From: Proteobacteria bacterium UBA2363
GTDB lineage: Bacteria; Pseudomonadota; Gammaproteobacteria; Xanthomonadales; UBA2363
Direction: 5' to 3'
Length of the DNA stretch: 64,000 nt
NCBI GenBank assembly: GCA_002344355.1
Contig: DDTN01000046.1
Span: forward strand, 124,001 to 188,000
Shown: piece by piece, positions 16,969 through 24,797 of the stretch
How positions within the stretch are numbered: position 1 is the stretch's first letter
How the letters are laid out: the number at the start of each line of letters is the position of its first letter
The notes under the pieces: model-generated
What the model was told of the DNA's origin: nothing
The model's input: the letters and a program-made list of their open reading frames with translations, nothing else
The model's database searches: none
Translations under genes and position numbers: made by a program

Positions 16969-18243
16969 TCAGCCGAGCCGGTCCACACCGCCCAGCCAGG
17001 GACGCAACGCCTCGGGAATGCGGATCGAACCGTCGGCCTGCTGGTGGTTCTCCATCACCGCGATCAGCGCACGGCCGACCGCCACGCCGGAACCGTTGAG
17101 GGTGTGCACCGGCTCCGGCTTGCCGGTCGCCGGGTTGCGCCAGCGCGCCTGCATCCTGCGCGCCTGGAAACCCTCGCAGTTCGAGCACGAGCTGATCTCG
17201 CGGTAGCTGTCCTGCGACGGCAGCCAGACCTCGAGGTCGTAGGTGCGCGCCGCCGAGAAACCCATGTCGCCAGTGCACAGCAGCATGCGCCGGTAGGGCA
17301 GCTCCAGCCGCTCCAGCACGGCCTCGGCACAGGCGGTCATGCGCTCGAGTTCGGCATCGCTGTCCTGCGCCGCCACCACGCTGACCAGCTCGACCTTCTC
17401 GAACTGGTGCTGGCGGATCATGCCGCGGGTGTCGCGTCCGTAGGAGCCGGCCTCGGAGCGGAAGCACAGCGAGTGCGCGGCCATCCGCAGCGGCAGCGCC
17501 CCGGCCTCCAGCAGCTCGCCGCGCACCAGGTTGGTGAGCGGCACCTCGGCGGTCGGTATCAGGTAGCGGGTCGGCTCGTCGCGGGTGGCGAACAGGTCTT
17601 CCTCGAACTTCGGCAACTGGCCGGTGCCGAACAGGCTGTCGGCGTTGACCAGCAGCGGCACGTTGCACTCCAGATAGCCGTGCTCGGTGGTGTGCAGGTC
17701 CAGCATGAACTGCGCCAGGGCCCGGTGCAGGCGGGCGAGCTGGCCGCGCAGGACGGTGAAGCGGGCGCCGGACAGGCGCGCGGCGGCGTCGCCGTCGAGC
17801 CAGCCGTCGCGGGCGCCCAGCTCGACGTGGTCGCGAACCGGGAACTCGAAGCGACGGGGCTCCCCGACGCGCCGGACCTCGACGTTGCCGGACTCGTCGC
17901 GACCGTCCGGCACGCCCGCCTGCGGCAGGTTGGGCAGGCCGGCCAGCAGGGCCGAGAGCTGGTCCTGGATGCCCGCCAGGGCGGCCTCGGCGGCCTTCTG
18001 CTGCTCGCCCAGGCCGGCGACCTCGGCCAGGATCGGCGCGGCATCCTCGCCGCGCGCCTTGGCCTGGCCGACCGCCTTCGACAGGCTGTTGCGCCGTGCC
18101 TGCAGCCCCTCGGCCTCGACCTGCAGGCGCTTGCGCTCGCTCTCCAGGCGCTCGAACTCCGCGCGGGGGAAGGCGAAGCCGCGCCGCGCCAGGGCGGCGG
18201 TGACGGCGTCGGGCTGGCCGCGCAGGAGGGCAGGATCGAGCAT
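16969..18243 (-). CDS. serS: Seryl-tRNA synthetase
   Basis: 424-residue class II aminoacyl-tRNA synthetase. The N-terminal coiled-coil arm (about residues 25-105, from FERLESERKRLQVEAEGLQ onward) binds the tRNA-Ser long arm. Motif 2 (FRSEAGSYGRDTRGMIRQHQ) and motif 3 (GSGVAVGRALIAVMENHQ) form the catalytic site. Length and order are standard. The start MLDPALLRGQPDAV is the normal family N-terminus. It lies 32 bp after pgi on the same strand and may be cotranscribed. Confidence 0.97.
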   Translation of the reverse strand: MLDPALLRGQPDAVTAALARRGFAFPRAEFERLESERKRLQVEAEGLQARRNSLSKAVGQAKARGEDAAPILAEVAGLGEQQKAAEAALAGIQDQLSALLAGLPNLPQAGVPDGRDESGNVEVRRVGEPRRFEFPVRDHVELGARDGWLDGDAAARLSGARFTVLRGQLARLHRALAQFMLDLHTTEHGYLECNVPLLVNADSLFGTGQLPKFEEDLFATRDEPTRYLIPTAEVPLTNLVRGELLEAGALPLRMAAHSLCFRSEAGSYGRDTRGMIRQHQFEKVELVSVVAAQDSDAELERMTACAEAVLERLELPYRRMLLCTGDMGFSAARTYDLEVWLPSQDSYREISSCSNCEGFQARRMQARWRNPATGKPEPVHTLNGSGVAVGRALIAVMENHQQADGSIRIPEALRPWLGGVDRLG

Positions 18244-18275
18244 GTCGCTGGGGCCTTGGCGCTGGGGGATCGCGA

Positions 18276-19922
18276 TTATCCCGGGCGCCCGGGGGGCGGC
18301 GCAAACCGCGCGCGGACGTGCGCGGCGAGCGCCCGCGTCGAGGCATCCAGGCCGTCGCCGGGTTCCCCGCCCGCCAGCACCGGCGCGAGCTTCGCGGCCA
18401 GCGACTTGCCCAGCTCCACGCCCCACTGGTCGAAGGGATTGATGCCGCAGAGCAGGGCGTAGACGAAGGTCTTGTGCTCGTACAGCGCCAGCAGCGCGCC
18501 CAGGGCCTCCGGCGTCAGGCGATCCAGCAGCAGGGTGTTGGAGGGGCGGTCGCCCGGGAAGCTGGTCTGCGCGGCGAGCAGCTCGCGGCGCGCCGGGTCG
18601 GCCTCGCCGGCCAGCAGCGCACGGGCGCTGGCCCGGTCGCGACCGGCCATCAGGGCGGCGCCCTGCGCCAGCAGGTTGGCCAGCAGCGCCTGGTGGTTGC
18701 CGTGCAGGTCGTGGTCCGGCCGCACCACGCCGATGAAGTCGACCGGCACCACGTCGGTGCCCTGGTGCAGCGCCTGGAAGTAGGCGTGCTGGGCATTGGC
18801 GCCGACGCTGCCCCAGATCACCGGTACGGTCGGCAGGGTCACCGGTTCGCCCTGCGCGGTCACCCGCTTGCCGTTGGATTCCATCTCCAGCTGCTGCAGC
18901 CAGCCCGGGAACGCCGCCAGGCGGTCGTCGTAGGGCACCACGCAATGGCTGCCGCGGCCCAGCCAGACCCGGTTCCACCAGGCCAGCAAGGCCAGCCGCA
19001 CCGGCAGATTGTCGGCCAGCGGGGCGTCGCGGAAATGGCGGTCGACCTGGGCGGCACCGGCGAGCAGGCCGCGGAAGCCGTCCATGCCCAGGGCCAGCGC
19101 CACAGGCAGGCCGGCGGCCGACCACAGCGAGAAGCGGCCGCCGACGAAGTCCCACATCGGCAGCACCTGGTCCGCCGGGATGCCGAACGCCTGCGCGGCC
19201 GGCACGTTGGCGGTGACCGCGAACAGGCGCCTGCCGGCCGCTTCCCGGCCGAGGGCGGCGACCAGCCAGTCGCGCAGGACCCGGCCGTTCAGCAGGGTCT
19301 CCTGGGTGCCGAAACTCTTGGACACCAGCACCACCACCGCGGTGGCCGGATCCAGGGTCGCGCAGGCGTGCGCGAGGCGGCCACCGTCGACGTTGGCCAG
19401 GAAGTGGACCCTCGGACCACCGGCCTGCCCGGCCAGGGCCTCGCAGGCAAGCCGCGGCCCCAGTTCCGAGCCGCCGATGCCGACGCTGACCACGTCGGCG
19501 ACGGCCGGAAGGCCATGGTCGCCCGGCGTCGTGCGCAGCATCGAGACCAGCGCGTCGATGCGCGCGAGCGTCGCGGCGATCGCCTCGCCCTGCGCCCGCA
19601 AGGCCGGCGGCACCTCGTCCGGTGGTGTCCGCAGCAGGGCGTGCAGTGCCGGGCGATCCTCGGTGGCGTTGACCCGGGCGCCGCCCAGCAGGGCCGCCCG
19701 GGCCGGCTCCAGGCCGAGGCGATGCACATGCCCGAGCAGGGCCTGCCAGGCGCCGGCATCGACCGGCTGCTTGGCGCAATCGACGTGCAACGGCCCGATC
19801 GTTCCGGCCAGCCAGTCGATCCGCCCGGGCTCGCGTTGGAACAGCTCGGCCAGGGGCACCCCGGCCAGGCGCGCGGCGTGGCCGGCCAGCACGTCGATGT
19901 CGTGGTCAGGGGACTGGCTCAT
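18276..19922 (-). CDS. pgi: Glucose-6-phosphate isomerase
   Basis: 548-residue phosphoglucose isomerase interconverting glucose-6-P and fructose-6-P. Recognisable segments: SVGIGGSELGPRLACEALAG, the SKSFGTQETLLNGRVLRDW phosphate site, PMWDFVGGRFSLWSAAGLP, the catalytic Glu in MESNGK, and the C-terminal INPFDQWGVELGK with the base Lys region. Start ATG 19920-19922 gives MSQSPDHDIDVLAG. It is immediately upstream of serS. Confidence 0.97.
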   Translation of the reverse strand: MSQSPDHDIDVLAGHAARLAGVPLAELFQREPGRIDWLAGTIGPLHVDCAKQPVDAGAWQALLGHVHRLGLEPARAALLGGARVNATEDRPALHALLRTPPDEVPPALRAQGEAIAATLARIDALVSMLRTTPGDHGLPAVADVVSVGIGGSELGPRLACEALAGQAGGPRVHFLANVDGGRLAHACATLDPATAVVVLVSKSFGTQETLLNGRVLRDWLVAALGREAAGRRLFAVTANVPAAQAFGIPADQVLPMWDFVGGRFSLWSAAGLPVALALGMDGFRGLLAGAAQVDRHFRDAPLADNLPVRLALLAWWNRVWLGRGSHCVVPYDDRLAAFPGWLQQLEMESNGKRVTAQGEPVTLPTVPVIWGSVGANAQHAYFQALHQGTDVVPVDFIGVVRPDHDLHGNHQALLANLLAQGAALMAGRDRASARALLAGEADPARRELLAAQTSFPGDRPSNTLLLDRLTPEALGALLALYEHKTFVYALLCGINPFDQWGVELGKSLAAKLAPVLAGGEPGDGLDASTRALAAHVRARFAPPPGRPG

Positions 19923-20008
19923 GCCGGGCCGCGCGGGCCTCTCCGCCGGAAAGCTGGCGGCAAGGTTAGCAGGCGCCCCGCGCCGTACCGGAGGACCTCG
20001 CGCCGGGC

Positions 20009-21274
20009 TCAGCGCGCCGCCCCGGCGTCGCCGCCGTGCTGTCCGACCTCGATCCGCGCCAGGTGCACGCGCGGCCCGCCGTCCTCGACGCCGGTCCAGG
20101 CCAGCAGGGCGCCGCCCTCGACCGCGGCCAGGCGCGGAAAGCCCAGGGCGGATGCCAGCGGCATGTCCGCCACGTCGACCTGGGCCAGCGGGCGTCCGGC
20201 ACGATCGAGCAGCTCGACCCGCAACACCGAACGGGTGCCGATGGTCAGGTAGTGGCTGAGCAGGAAACGTCCGCCCGGCAGCGCCGCCAGGTCGAGGCGG
20301 CCGATGCTGTCGCCGCGCGCGACGGTCACCGCCGCCTGCCAGTGGCGGCCGCCATCGCGACTGGTGCGGACCTGTACCCGGCCCTGCCCTTCCGCCTCGT
20401 CGTAGGCAGCCGCTGCCACGGCCTGGCCGCGGGCCGCGATCGCCGGCCCGTTCACCGGACAGCCGGCGATGCGCCAGCCGGTCGCGAACAGCGGCTCGGG
20501 CGCTTGCCACTGCCCGCCCGCCTGGCGCAGCAGCTTCACATCGCGCACCTCGTCGGCACTGCGGCCGCGGTAGACCACCAGCAGGCCATCGGTCACCGGC
20601 GCGGCATCGGTCTGGCAGCAGTCGCACACCCGGCCGTCGAGCAGGACGCTCGGCGCCGCACCTCCGGCATCGACGCCGGCGCCACGCAGGGTCATGGCGC
20701 CGCCCTCGGCGTCGACGCGACCGTGCGTCCCGGCGCCGTGGCCGGCATGCCCGCCGGCGGTGTCGCGACCGTCCAGCCAGACCGCCTGGGCGCCACCACC
20801 GGGCAGCGGGACCCAGGCCACGAACCCGTGCTCGGTGGCGCTGTCGTCGTCATGCAGGCGCCCCTGGTCATGCCAGCTTTGCCCCTGGTCGGGCGAGGCG
20901 ACGAGCCTGATCTCGTAGGCGTAGCGCGCCGGTCCGTTGCGTTGCAGCCAGTACGCCAGCCAGGTGCCGTCGGCCAGCTCCAGGGCGGCCGGAAAGTCCG
21001 CGCCGTTGACGAACCAACCGCGACCGCGGGCGATCTCGCCGCGCGCCAGCGCCCGTCCTCGGTCATCCAGGCGGGCGAAGCGCAAGGCGGTGGCGCCTGC
21101 GCCCAGTCGGGCCTGCCAGGTCAGCAGGACGCCGTCGCGCAAGGCCGCCAGCGACGGCTCGCCGGCCGCGCCCTCGATGCCGATGGCGAGCGGCTGGACC
21201 CGCAGCGCCGGCGCCGCTGGACCCTGCATGGGCAACGCCAGCAGAATCGCGGCCATGGCCAGCCATCGACGCAT
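20009..21274 (-). CDS. Exported BNR/sialidase-fold beta-propeller protein
   Basis: 421 residues with a signal peptide (MRRWLAMAAILLALPMQGPA). BNR/Asp-box repeats are visible: SPDQGQSWHDQG and TSRDGGRHWQAA, typical of six-bladed propellers. A Cys cluster RVCDCCQTDAAP followed by LVVYRGRSADEVRD is the hallmark of a bacterial subgroup annotated as exo-alpha-sialidase or glycosyl hydrolase, although no sialidase Arg triad is evident. A histidine/glycine-rich loop (HAGHGAGTHG) could bind metal. Its 5' end overlaps the divergent EF-hand gene by 20 bp. Enzymatic activity is unproven. Confidence 0.75.
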   Translation of the reverse strand: MRRWLAMAAILLALPMQGPAAPALRVQPLAIGIEGAAGEPSLAALRDGVLLTWQARLGAGATALRFARLDDRGRALARGEIARGRGWFVNGADFPAALELADGTWLAYWLQRNGPARYAYEIRLVASPDQGQSWHDQGRLHDDDSATEHGFVAWVPLPGGGAQAVWLDGRDTAGGHAGHGAGTHGRVDAEGGAMTLRGAGVDAGGAAPSVLLDGRVCDCCQTDAAPVTDGLLVVYRGRSADEVRDVKLLRQAGGQWQAPEPLFATGWRIAGCPVNGPAIAARGQAVAAAAYDEAEGQGRVQVRTSRDGGRHWQAAVTVARGDSIGRLDLAALPGGRFLLSHYLTIGTRSVLRVELLDRAGRPLAQVDVADMPLASALGFPRLAAVEGGALLAWTGVEDGGPRVHLARIEVGQHGGDAGAAR

Positions 21275-21608
21275 ACGCTCCCTCCGTGCCCTGTTCCTGG
21301 CGCCGGCCCTGGCGACCCCGCTGGTCGCCGGCAGCCTGCCAGGTTCCCCGGAAGAGTACCTTGCGCGCATGGACGTCGACGGCGACGGCGTGATCGGCCT
21401 GGCCGAGTACCGCGATTACCTGAGCCGGGGATTCCGGCGCATGGACCTGGACGGCAACGGCGTCCTGGAGGCCGCCGAGCTGCCGGTCCCCGGTGCCCGC
21501 GCGGTCCTCCTGCGCGACCACCTGGACGCCCTGGAGCGCAGCTTCAGGCGCATGGACCGCAACGGCGACGGCGTGCTGGACGCGAAGGAACTCGCCGCGC
21601 CGCCCTGA
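21255..21608 (+). CDS. Exported three-EF-hand calcium-binding protein
   Basis: 117 residues with an N-terminal signal-like segment (SLRALFLAPALATPLVAG) and three Ca2+-binding EF-hand loops: MDVDGDGVIGLAEY, MDLDGNGVLEAAEL and MDRNGDGVLDAKEL, all with Asp/Asn at positions 1, 3, 5 and Glu at 12. Export to the periplasm is inferred. The ATG at 21255 lies inside the divergent BNR gene's first codons, so the two starts overlap head-to-head by 20 bp, and the two may be functionally linked as Ca2+-dependent exported proteins. Confidence 0.77.
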   Translation: MASHRRIRSLRALFLAPALATPLVAGSLPGSPEEYLARMDVDGDGVIGLAEYRDYLSRGFRRMDLDGNGVLEAAELPVPGARAVLLRDHLDALERSFRRMDRNGDGVLDAKELAAPP

Positions 21609-21668
21609 CGCCGCCGGCCGCGCCCGCCGCCAGCGACACCCGCCGGACGGACACCCGGCAACAGGCGT

Positions 21669-22253
21669 TCAGGCCGCGGCGCTGAGGATGCCGGCGCGGT
21701 AGCTGGCGGCGGCCGCCTGGCCGCGCGCCGACTCCACCACCGCGAAACTGCGCTCGAGGTGGTCCATGAACTCGCGCTCCGTGCGGGAGCGCTCCAGGCG
21801 CATCGCCAGCAGGTCGGCATCCTCGCCCATCACCTGGTGCAGCAGGGCGCCCGCGCGATCCCGCAGCACCCGCCAGTCCGGACCCTCGGGCAGGCTCTCG
21901 CCCGCCGTCTCGGCGACCGCGACGACCACCGGGGCGGCGGCCGTCTCGCGCGGGGGCGTCGCAGGCGCCGGCTCGGCAGGGGCAGTGGCAACCGGCGGCG
22001 ACACTGGCGGCGCGGACGGCGCGGGCTCGACCCGGGTGCGCTCGACCAGGCCCTGCTCGAGCAGGTGTTCGAGCATGGTTTCCAGTTCGGCCTCCTTGCC
22101 GGCGCCGAAGCGGGCGCGCAGGGCACCGACGCTGAGCTCGCCGTTGATCGAGATCAGCACGGCGCGCTGGCGCGGGTTGAGACCGTGGCTGCGCTTGCTG
22201 ATGGCATCGCGGCCGAGGTCGGTCTTGGCAAGCACCTGGGTGGTATCGAGCAT
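21669..22253 (-). CDS. Uncharacterised protein with winged-helix-like N-terminus
   Basis: 194 residues. Residues about 10-70 (DAISKRSHGLNPRQRAVLIS, then a helix pair ending LLEQGLVERT) resemble a small winged-helix domain. A Pro/Ala-rich linker (about residues 75-120) leads to a helical C-terminal part (DWRVLRDRAGALLHQVMGED onward). I do not recognise a named family; similar architecture is known to me only as Xanthomonadales hypotheticals. The start ATG at 22253 has a good GGAGG eight to nine bases upstream. A promoter and a possible CRP/Clp site lie further upstream. Confidence 0.72.
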   Translation of the reverse strand: MLDTTQVLAKTDLGRDAISKRSHGLNPRQRAVLISINGELSVGALRARFGAGKEAELETMLEHLLEQGLVERTRVEPAPSAPPVSPPVATAPAEPAPATPPRETAAAPVVVAVAETAGESLPEGPDWRVLRDRAGALLHQVMGEDADLLAMRLERSRTEREFMDHLERSFAVVESARGQAAAASYRAGILSAAA

Positions 22254-22274
22254 CTGGAACTCCTCCAGACTGCG

Positions 22275-22304
22275 TGTGTAGCCGATGCGGACCAGCGCTG
22301 GCAA
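22275..22304 (-). promoter_or_regulatory. Predicted sigma-70 promoter for the 21669-22253 gene
   Basis: On the minus strand TTGCCA (22299-22304) and TACACA (22275-22280) are separated by 18 bases and lie about 20 bases before the Shine-Dalgarno sequence of the winged-helix-like gene. The -35 is near consensus and the -10 moderate. Confidence 0.4.
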
Positions 22305-22361
22305 GTGCGCGGCCGGTCCGGTGCACGAAGTTTGCAAATCGAGGCGCCGCCCGGACGCCAT

Positions 22362-22377
22362 CGTGACGGAGATCACA
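22362..22377. promoter_or_regulatory. Candidate CRP/Clp-type operator
   Basis: The near-palindrome CGTGA-N6-TCACA matches nine of ten bases of the CRP family consensus TGTGA-N6-TCACA. Its centre is about 100 bases upstream of the transcription start predicted from the promoter at 22275-22304, a spacing used by class I activators. Xanthomonadales carry the CRP homologue Clp. No binding evidence beyond the match. Confidence 0.35.
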
Positions 22378-22419
22378 GAGTCAGGCCGGACCTGGTCCGC
22401 AGCCGACAGGCACAAAAAA

Positions 22420-22450
22420 AGCCCTCGTCAATCGACGAGGGCTGGTTTTT
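22420..22450. terminator. Bidirectional intrinsic terminator
   Basis: A 10-bp perfect stem (AGCCCTCGTC / GACGAGGGCT, loop AATC) is preceded by seven A's on the plus strand and followed by GGTTTTT. Read on the minus strand it is stem plus seven T's, a strong terminator for the folK-panB-panC transcript coming from the right, 150 bp after the panC stop. It also shields the 21669-22253 gene from read-through. Confidence 0.88.
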
Positions 22451-22594
22451 GGGAGTGACGATGTCTGCAATGCGCCCTGCTGGCTGGAGGTCGGCGTTGC
22501 GCCTGACCTACAGTGGTTGCAAATCTACCACAGCCTGTGGCGAAAAGTCCAGCGCTGTTCGGATTTCCCGACAGGATGGCGCATCTCGTTGTTT

Positions 22595-23455
22595 TCATTG
22601 GCCATCCTCTTCGCCCAATGCCAGGTTGTCGATCAGCCGGGTGGCCCCCAGGCGGACCGCGGCGAACGCCCGCAGGGCGCCTGGCCGGTCCGGTGCGGGG
22701 CGTTCGAGGTCGTCCTCGCGCCGCACCTCCAGATAGTCGACCGCCAGGCCGGCCGCGGCGAGTTCCCCGACCCCCGCCGACTCCAGCGCCGGCAGCGCGG
22801 CACCGGCGCGCCAGCCCTCGCGCAGCCGCAGCAGCGCCGCCCGCAGGGCCGGCGCGCGGGCGCGGGCATCGGCGTCGAGGTAGCGGTTGCGCGAGCTCAG
22901 GGCGAGGCCGTCGGCCTCGCGCACGGTGGCGCCGCGCACCACGTCGATGCCGTAACCCAGGTCGTCGGTCAGCCGCTCCAGGATCCGCAGCTGCTGGAAG
23001 TCCTTCTCCCCGAACACCGCGAGGTCCGGCCGCACCTGGTTGTACAGGCGGGCGACCACGGTTGCCACGCCGTCGAAGTGGCCGGGGCGGTGGGCACCGC
23101 ACAGCACCCCGGCCAGGGCCGGCACGACGACCCGGCAGGCCTGGTCCGGTCCGTGCGGATAGATCGCCGGCACCGCGGGCGCGTAGAGCAGGTCGCAGCC
23201 CTGCCGCGCCAGCGCCGTGGCGTCCTCCTCGAGGGTGCGCGGATAGCGGTCGAAATCCTCGCCCGGCCCGAACTGCGTCGGGTTGACGAACACCGTCGCC
23301 ACCACGCGCTGGCAGTGCGCCTGCGCCTTCGCGACCAGCGCCAGGTGCCCGGCGTGCAGGTTGCCCATGGTCGGCACCAGGCCGATGCGCAGGCCCTGGC
23401 GGCGCCATTCGTCGACGCGCGCGCGCAACGGCGCGGGCAGGTCCAGGCGTTCCAT
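22595..23455 (-). CDS. panC: Pantothenate synthetase
   Basis: 286-residue ATP-dependent ligase joining pantoate and beta-alanine. Motifs: VPTMGNLHAGHLALV (HIGH-like), FVNPTQFGPGEDFDRYPR, the ATP site GEKDFQQLRIL, and the KMSKS-like LALSSRNRYL. The start codon overlaps the panB stop by one base (TGATG). It is the last gene of the pcnB-folK-panB-panC run. Confidence 0.96.
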   Translation of the reverse strand: MERLDLPAPLRARVDEWRRQGLRIGLVPTMGNLHAGHLALVAKAQAHCQRVVATVFVNPTQFGPGEDFDRYPRTLEEDATALARQGCDLLYAPAVPAIYPHGPDQACRVVVPALAGVLCGAHRPGHFDGVATVVARLYNQVRPDLAVFGEKDFQQLRILERLTDDLGYGIDVVRGATVREADGLALSSRNRYLDADARARAPALRAALLRLREGWRAGAALPALESAGVGELAAAGLAVDYLEVRREDDLERPAPDRPGALRAFAAVRLGATRLIDNLALGEEDGQ

Positions 23456-24276
23456 CAGGCCGGGTCGCGGGCGGGCGGGAAGCTGCCGGCGCGCACGGCG
23501 TCGGCATACGCCTTGATCGCGGCCGCGATCGACCCGCCATCGGCGAGAAAGTCGTGCGAGAAGGACGGCCGCGGCCCCGGGGTGATGCCCAGCATGTCGT
23601 AGCTGACCAGCACCTGGCCGTCGCAACCCGGGCCGGAGCCGATGCCGATGGTCGGGATCGCCAGCTCGGCGCTGATCGTCGCCGCCAGCGCATCGGGCAC
23701 GCACTCCAGCACCAGGGCGCTGGCACCGGCGCGCTCGACGGCATGCGCCTGCTCGAGGATGGCGCGCGCGGCCGCCTCGTCCCGGCCCTGGGTCCGGTAG
23801 CCGCCCAGCGCATGGACCGACTGCGGCGTCAGGCCCAGGTGCGCGCAGACCGGGATGCCGTGTCCGACCATCGCCTCGATCGCCGCCAGGCGGTGACCGG
23901 CACCCTCGATCTTGACCATCCGGGCGCCACCCTCGGCCAGCAGGCGACCGCCGTTGCGCACCGCGGTGGCGGCGTCGACGTCGCTCAGGAACGGCAGGTC
24001 GGCGACCAGCAGCGCGCGCTGCAGGCCGCGCGCCACCGCCGCGCAGTGGTAGACCATGTCGTCGACCGTGACCGGCAGGGTGGTCGGGCGGCCCTGCACG
24101 ACCATGCCCAGGGAGTCGCCGACCAGCACGAAGTCGACGCCGGCGGCCTCGACCAGGCAGGCGAAGCTGTAGTCGTAGGCGGTCAGGGCGACGATGCGCT
24201 CGCCGCGGGCCTTCATCGCCCGCAGTCCCGGGGCGGTCACCTGGGCCCGCACACGGGCTGGCTTGTCCACGTACAT
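23455..24276 (-). CDS. panB: 3-methyl-2-oxobutanoate hydroxymethyltransferase
   Basis: 273-residue enzyme that makes ketopantoate from alpha-ketoisovalerate and methylene-THF. Typical segments: ALTAYDYSFACLVEAAGVDF, LVGDSLGMVVQGRPTTLPVT (Mg2+ Asp), LLVADLPFLS, MVKIEGAG, and GIGSGPGCDGQVLVSYDMLG. Normal length. It is coupled to panC by a one-base overlap and lies 17 bp after folK. Confidence 0.97.
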   Translation of the reverse strand: MYVDKPARVRAQVTAPGLRAMKARGERIVALTAYDYSFACLVEAAGVDFVLVGDSLGMVVQGRPTTLPVTVDDMVYHCAAVARGLQRALLVADLPFLSDVDAATAVRNGGRLLAEGGARMVKIEGAGHRLAAIEAMVGHGIPVCAHLGLTPQSVHALGGYRTQGRDEAAARAILEQAHAVERAGASALVLECVPDALAATISAELAIPTIGIGSGPGCDGQVLVSYDMLGITPGPRPSFSHDFLADGGSIAAAIKAYADAVRAGSFPPARDPA

Positions 24277-24293
24277 CGGGGCTCCAGGGGTGC

Positions 24294-24797
24294 TCAGGCG
24301 CGGGCCGGCCAATCTATCGCAGCGGTGCCGGCGGCGTCGACTTCGGCCGCGCGCGCCGCCACGGTGCCGTGGCCCGGCAAGGCCAGGTCCGGCACCAGTT
24401 CGGCCATCGGCAACAGCACGAACGGGCGTTCGGCCAGGCGCGGGTGCGGCACCTGCAGGCCCGGCCGGTCGATGCGCAGGTCGCCATAGACCAGCAGGTC
24501 GAGATCGAGGCTGCGGGGTCCCCAGCGGTCGTCTCCGCGACGGCGACCGGCTTCGCGCTCGATCGCCAGCAGGCCTTGCAGCAGGGCGTCGGCGCCGCCT
24601 TCGTGGTCGAGGCAGGCCACGGCGTTGACGTAGTCGGGCTGGTCGGCGGTGCCCCAGGGCGGACTGCGGTACAGGCGCGAGCACCGCAGGCCGGTCACGC
24701 CCGGCCAGTGCGCCAGCCGGTGCAGGGCGGCGGCGATCTGCCGGGCCGGCACGGAAAGGTTGCCGCCGAAGCCCACCAGGGCCCGCGCCGCCGCCAT
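24294..24797 (-). CDS. folK: 6-hydroxymethyl-7,8-dihydropterin pyrophosphokinase
   Basis: 167-residue HPPK of folate synthesis. The N-terminal ALVGFGGNLSVPARQI, the substrate loop SRLYRSPPWGTADQPDYVNAV and the signature RWGPRSLDLDLLVYG (catalytic Asp pair) are all present, plus VPHPRLAERPFVLLPMAEL. Its ATG (24795-24797) directly abuts the pcnB stop. This order, pcnB-folK-panB-panC, is common in gammaproteobacteria. Confidence 0.95.
   Translation of the reverse strand: MAAARALVGFGGNLSVPARQIAAALHRLAHWPGVTGLRCSRLYRSPPWGTADQPDYVNAVACLDHEGGADALLQGLLAIEREAGRRRGDDRWGPRSLDLDLLVYGDLRIDRPGLQVPHPRLAERPFVLLPMAELVPDLALPGHGTVAARAAEVDAAGTAAIDWPARA

Noticed and set aside
22420..22450. Part of a small RNA gene
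   Set aside because: The perfect stem with a T-run is fully explained as a terminator for the panC transcript.
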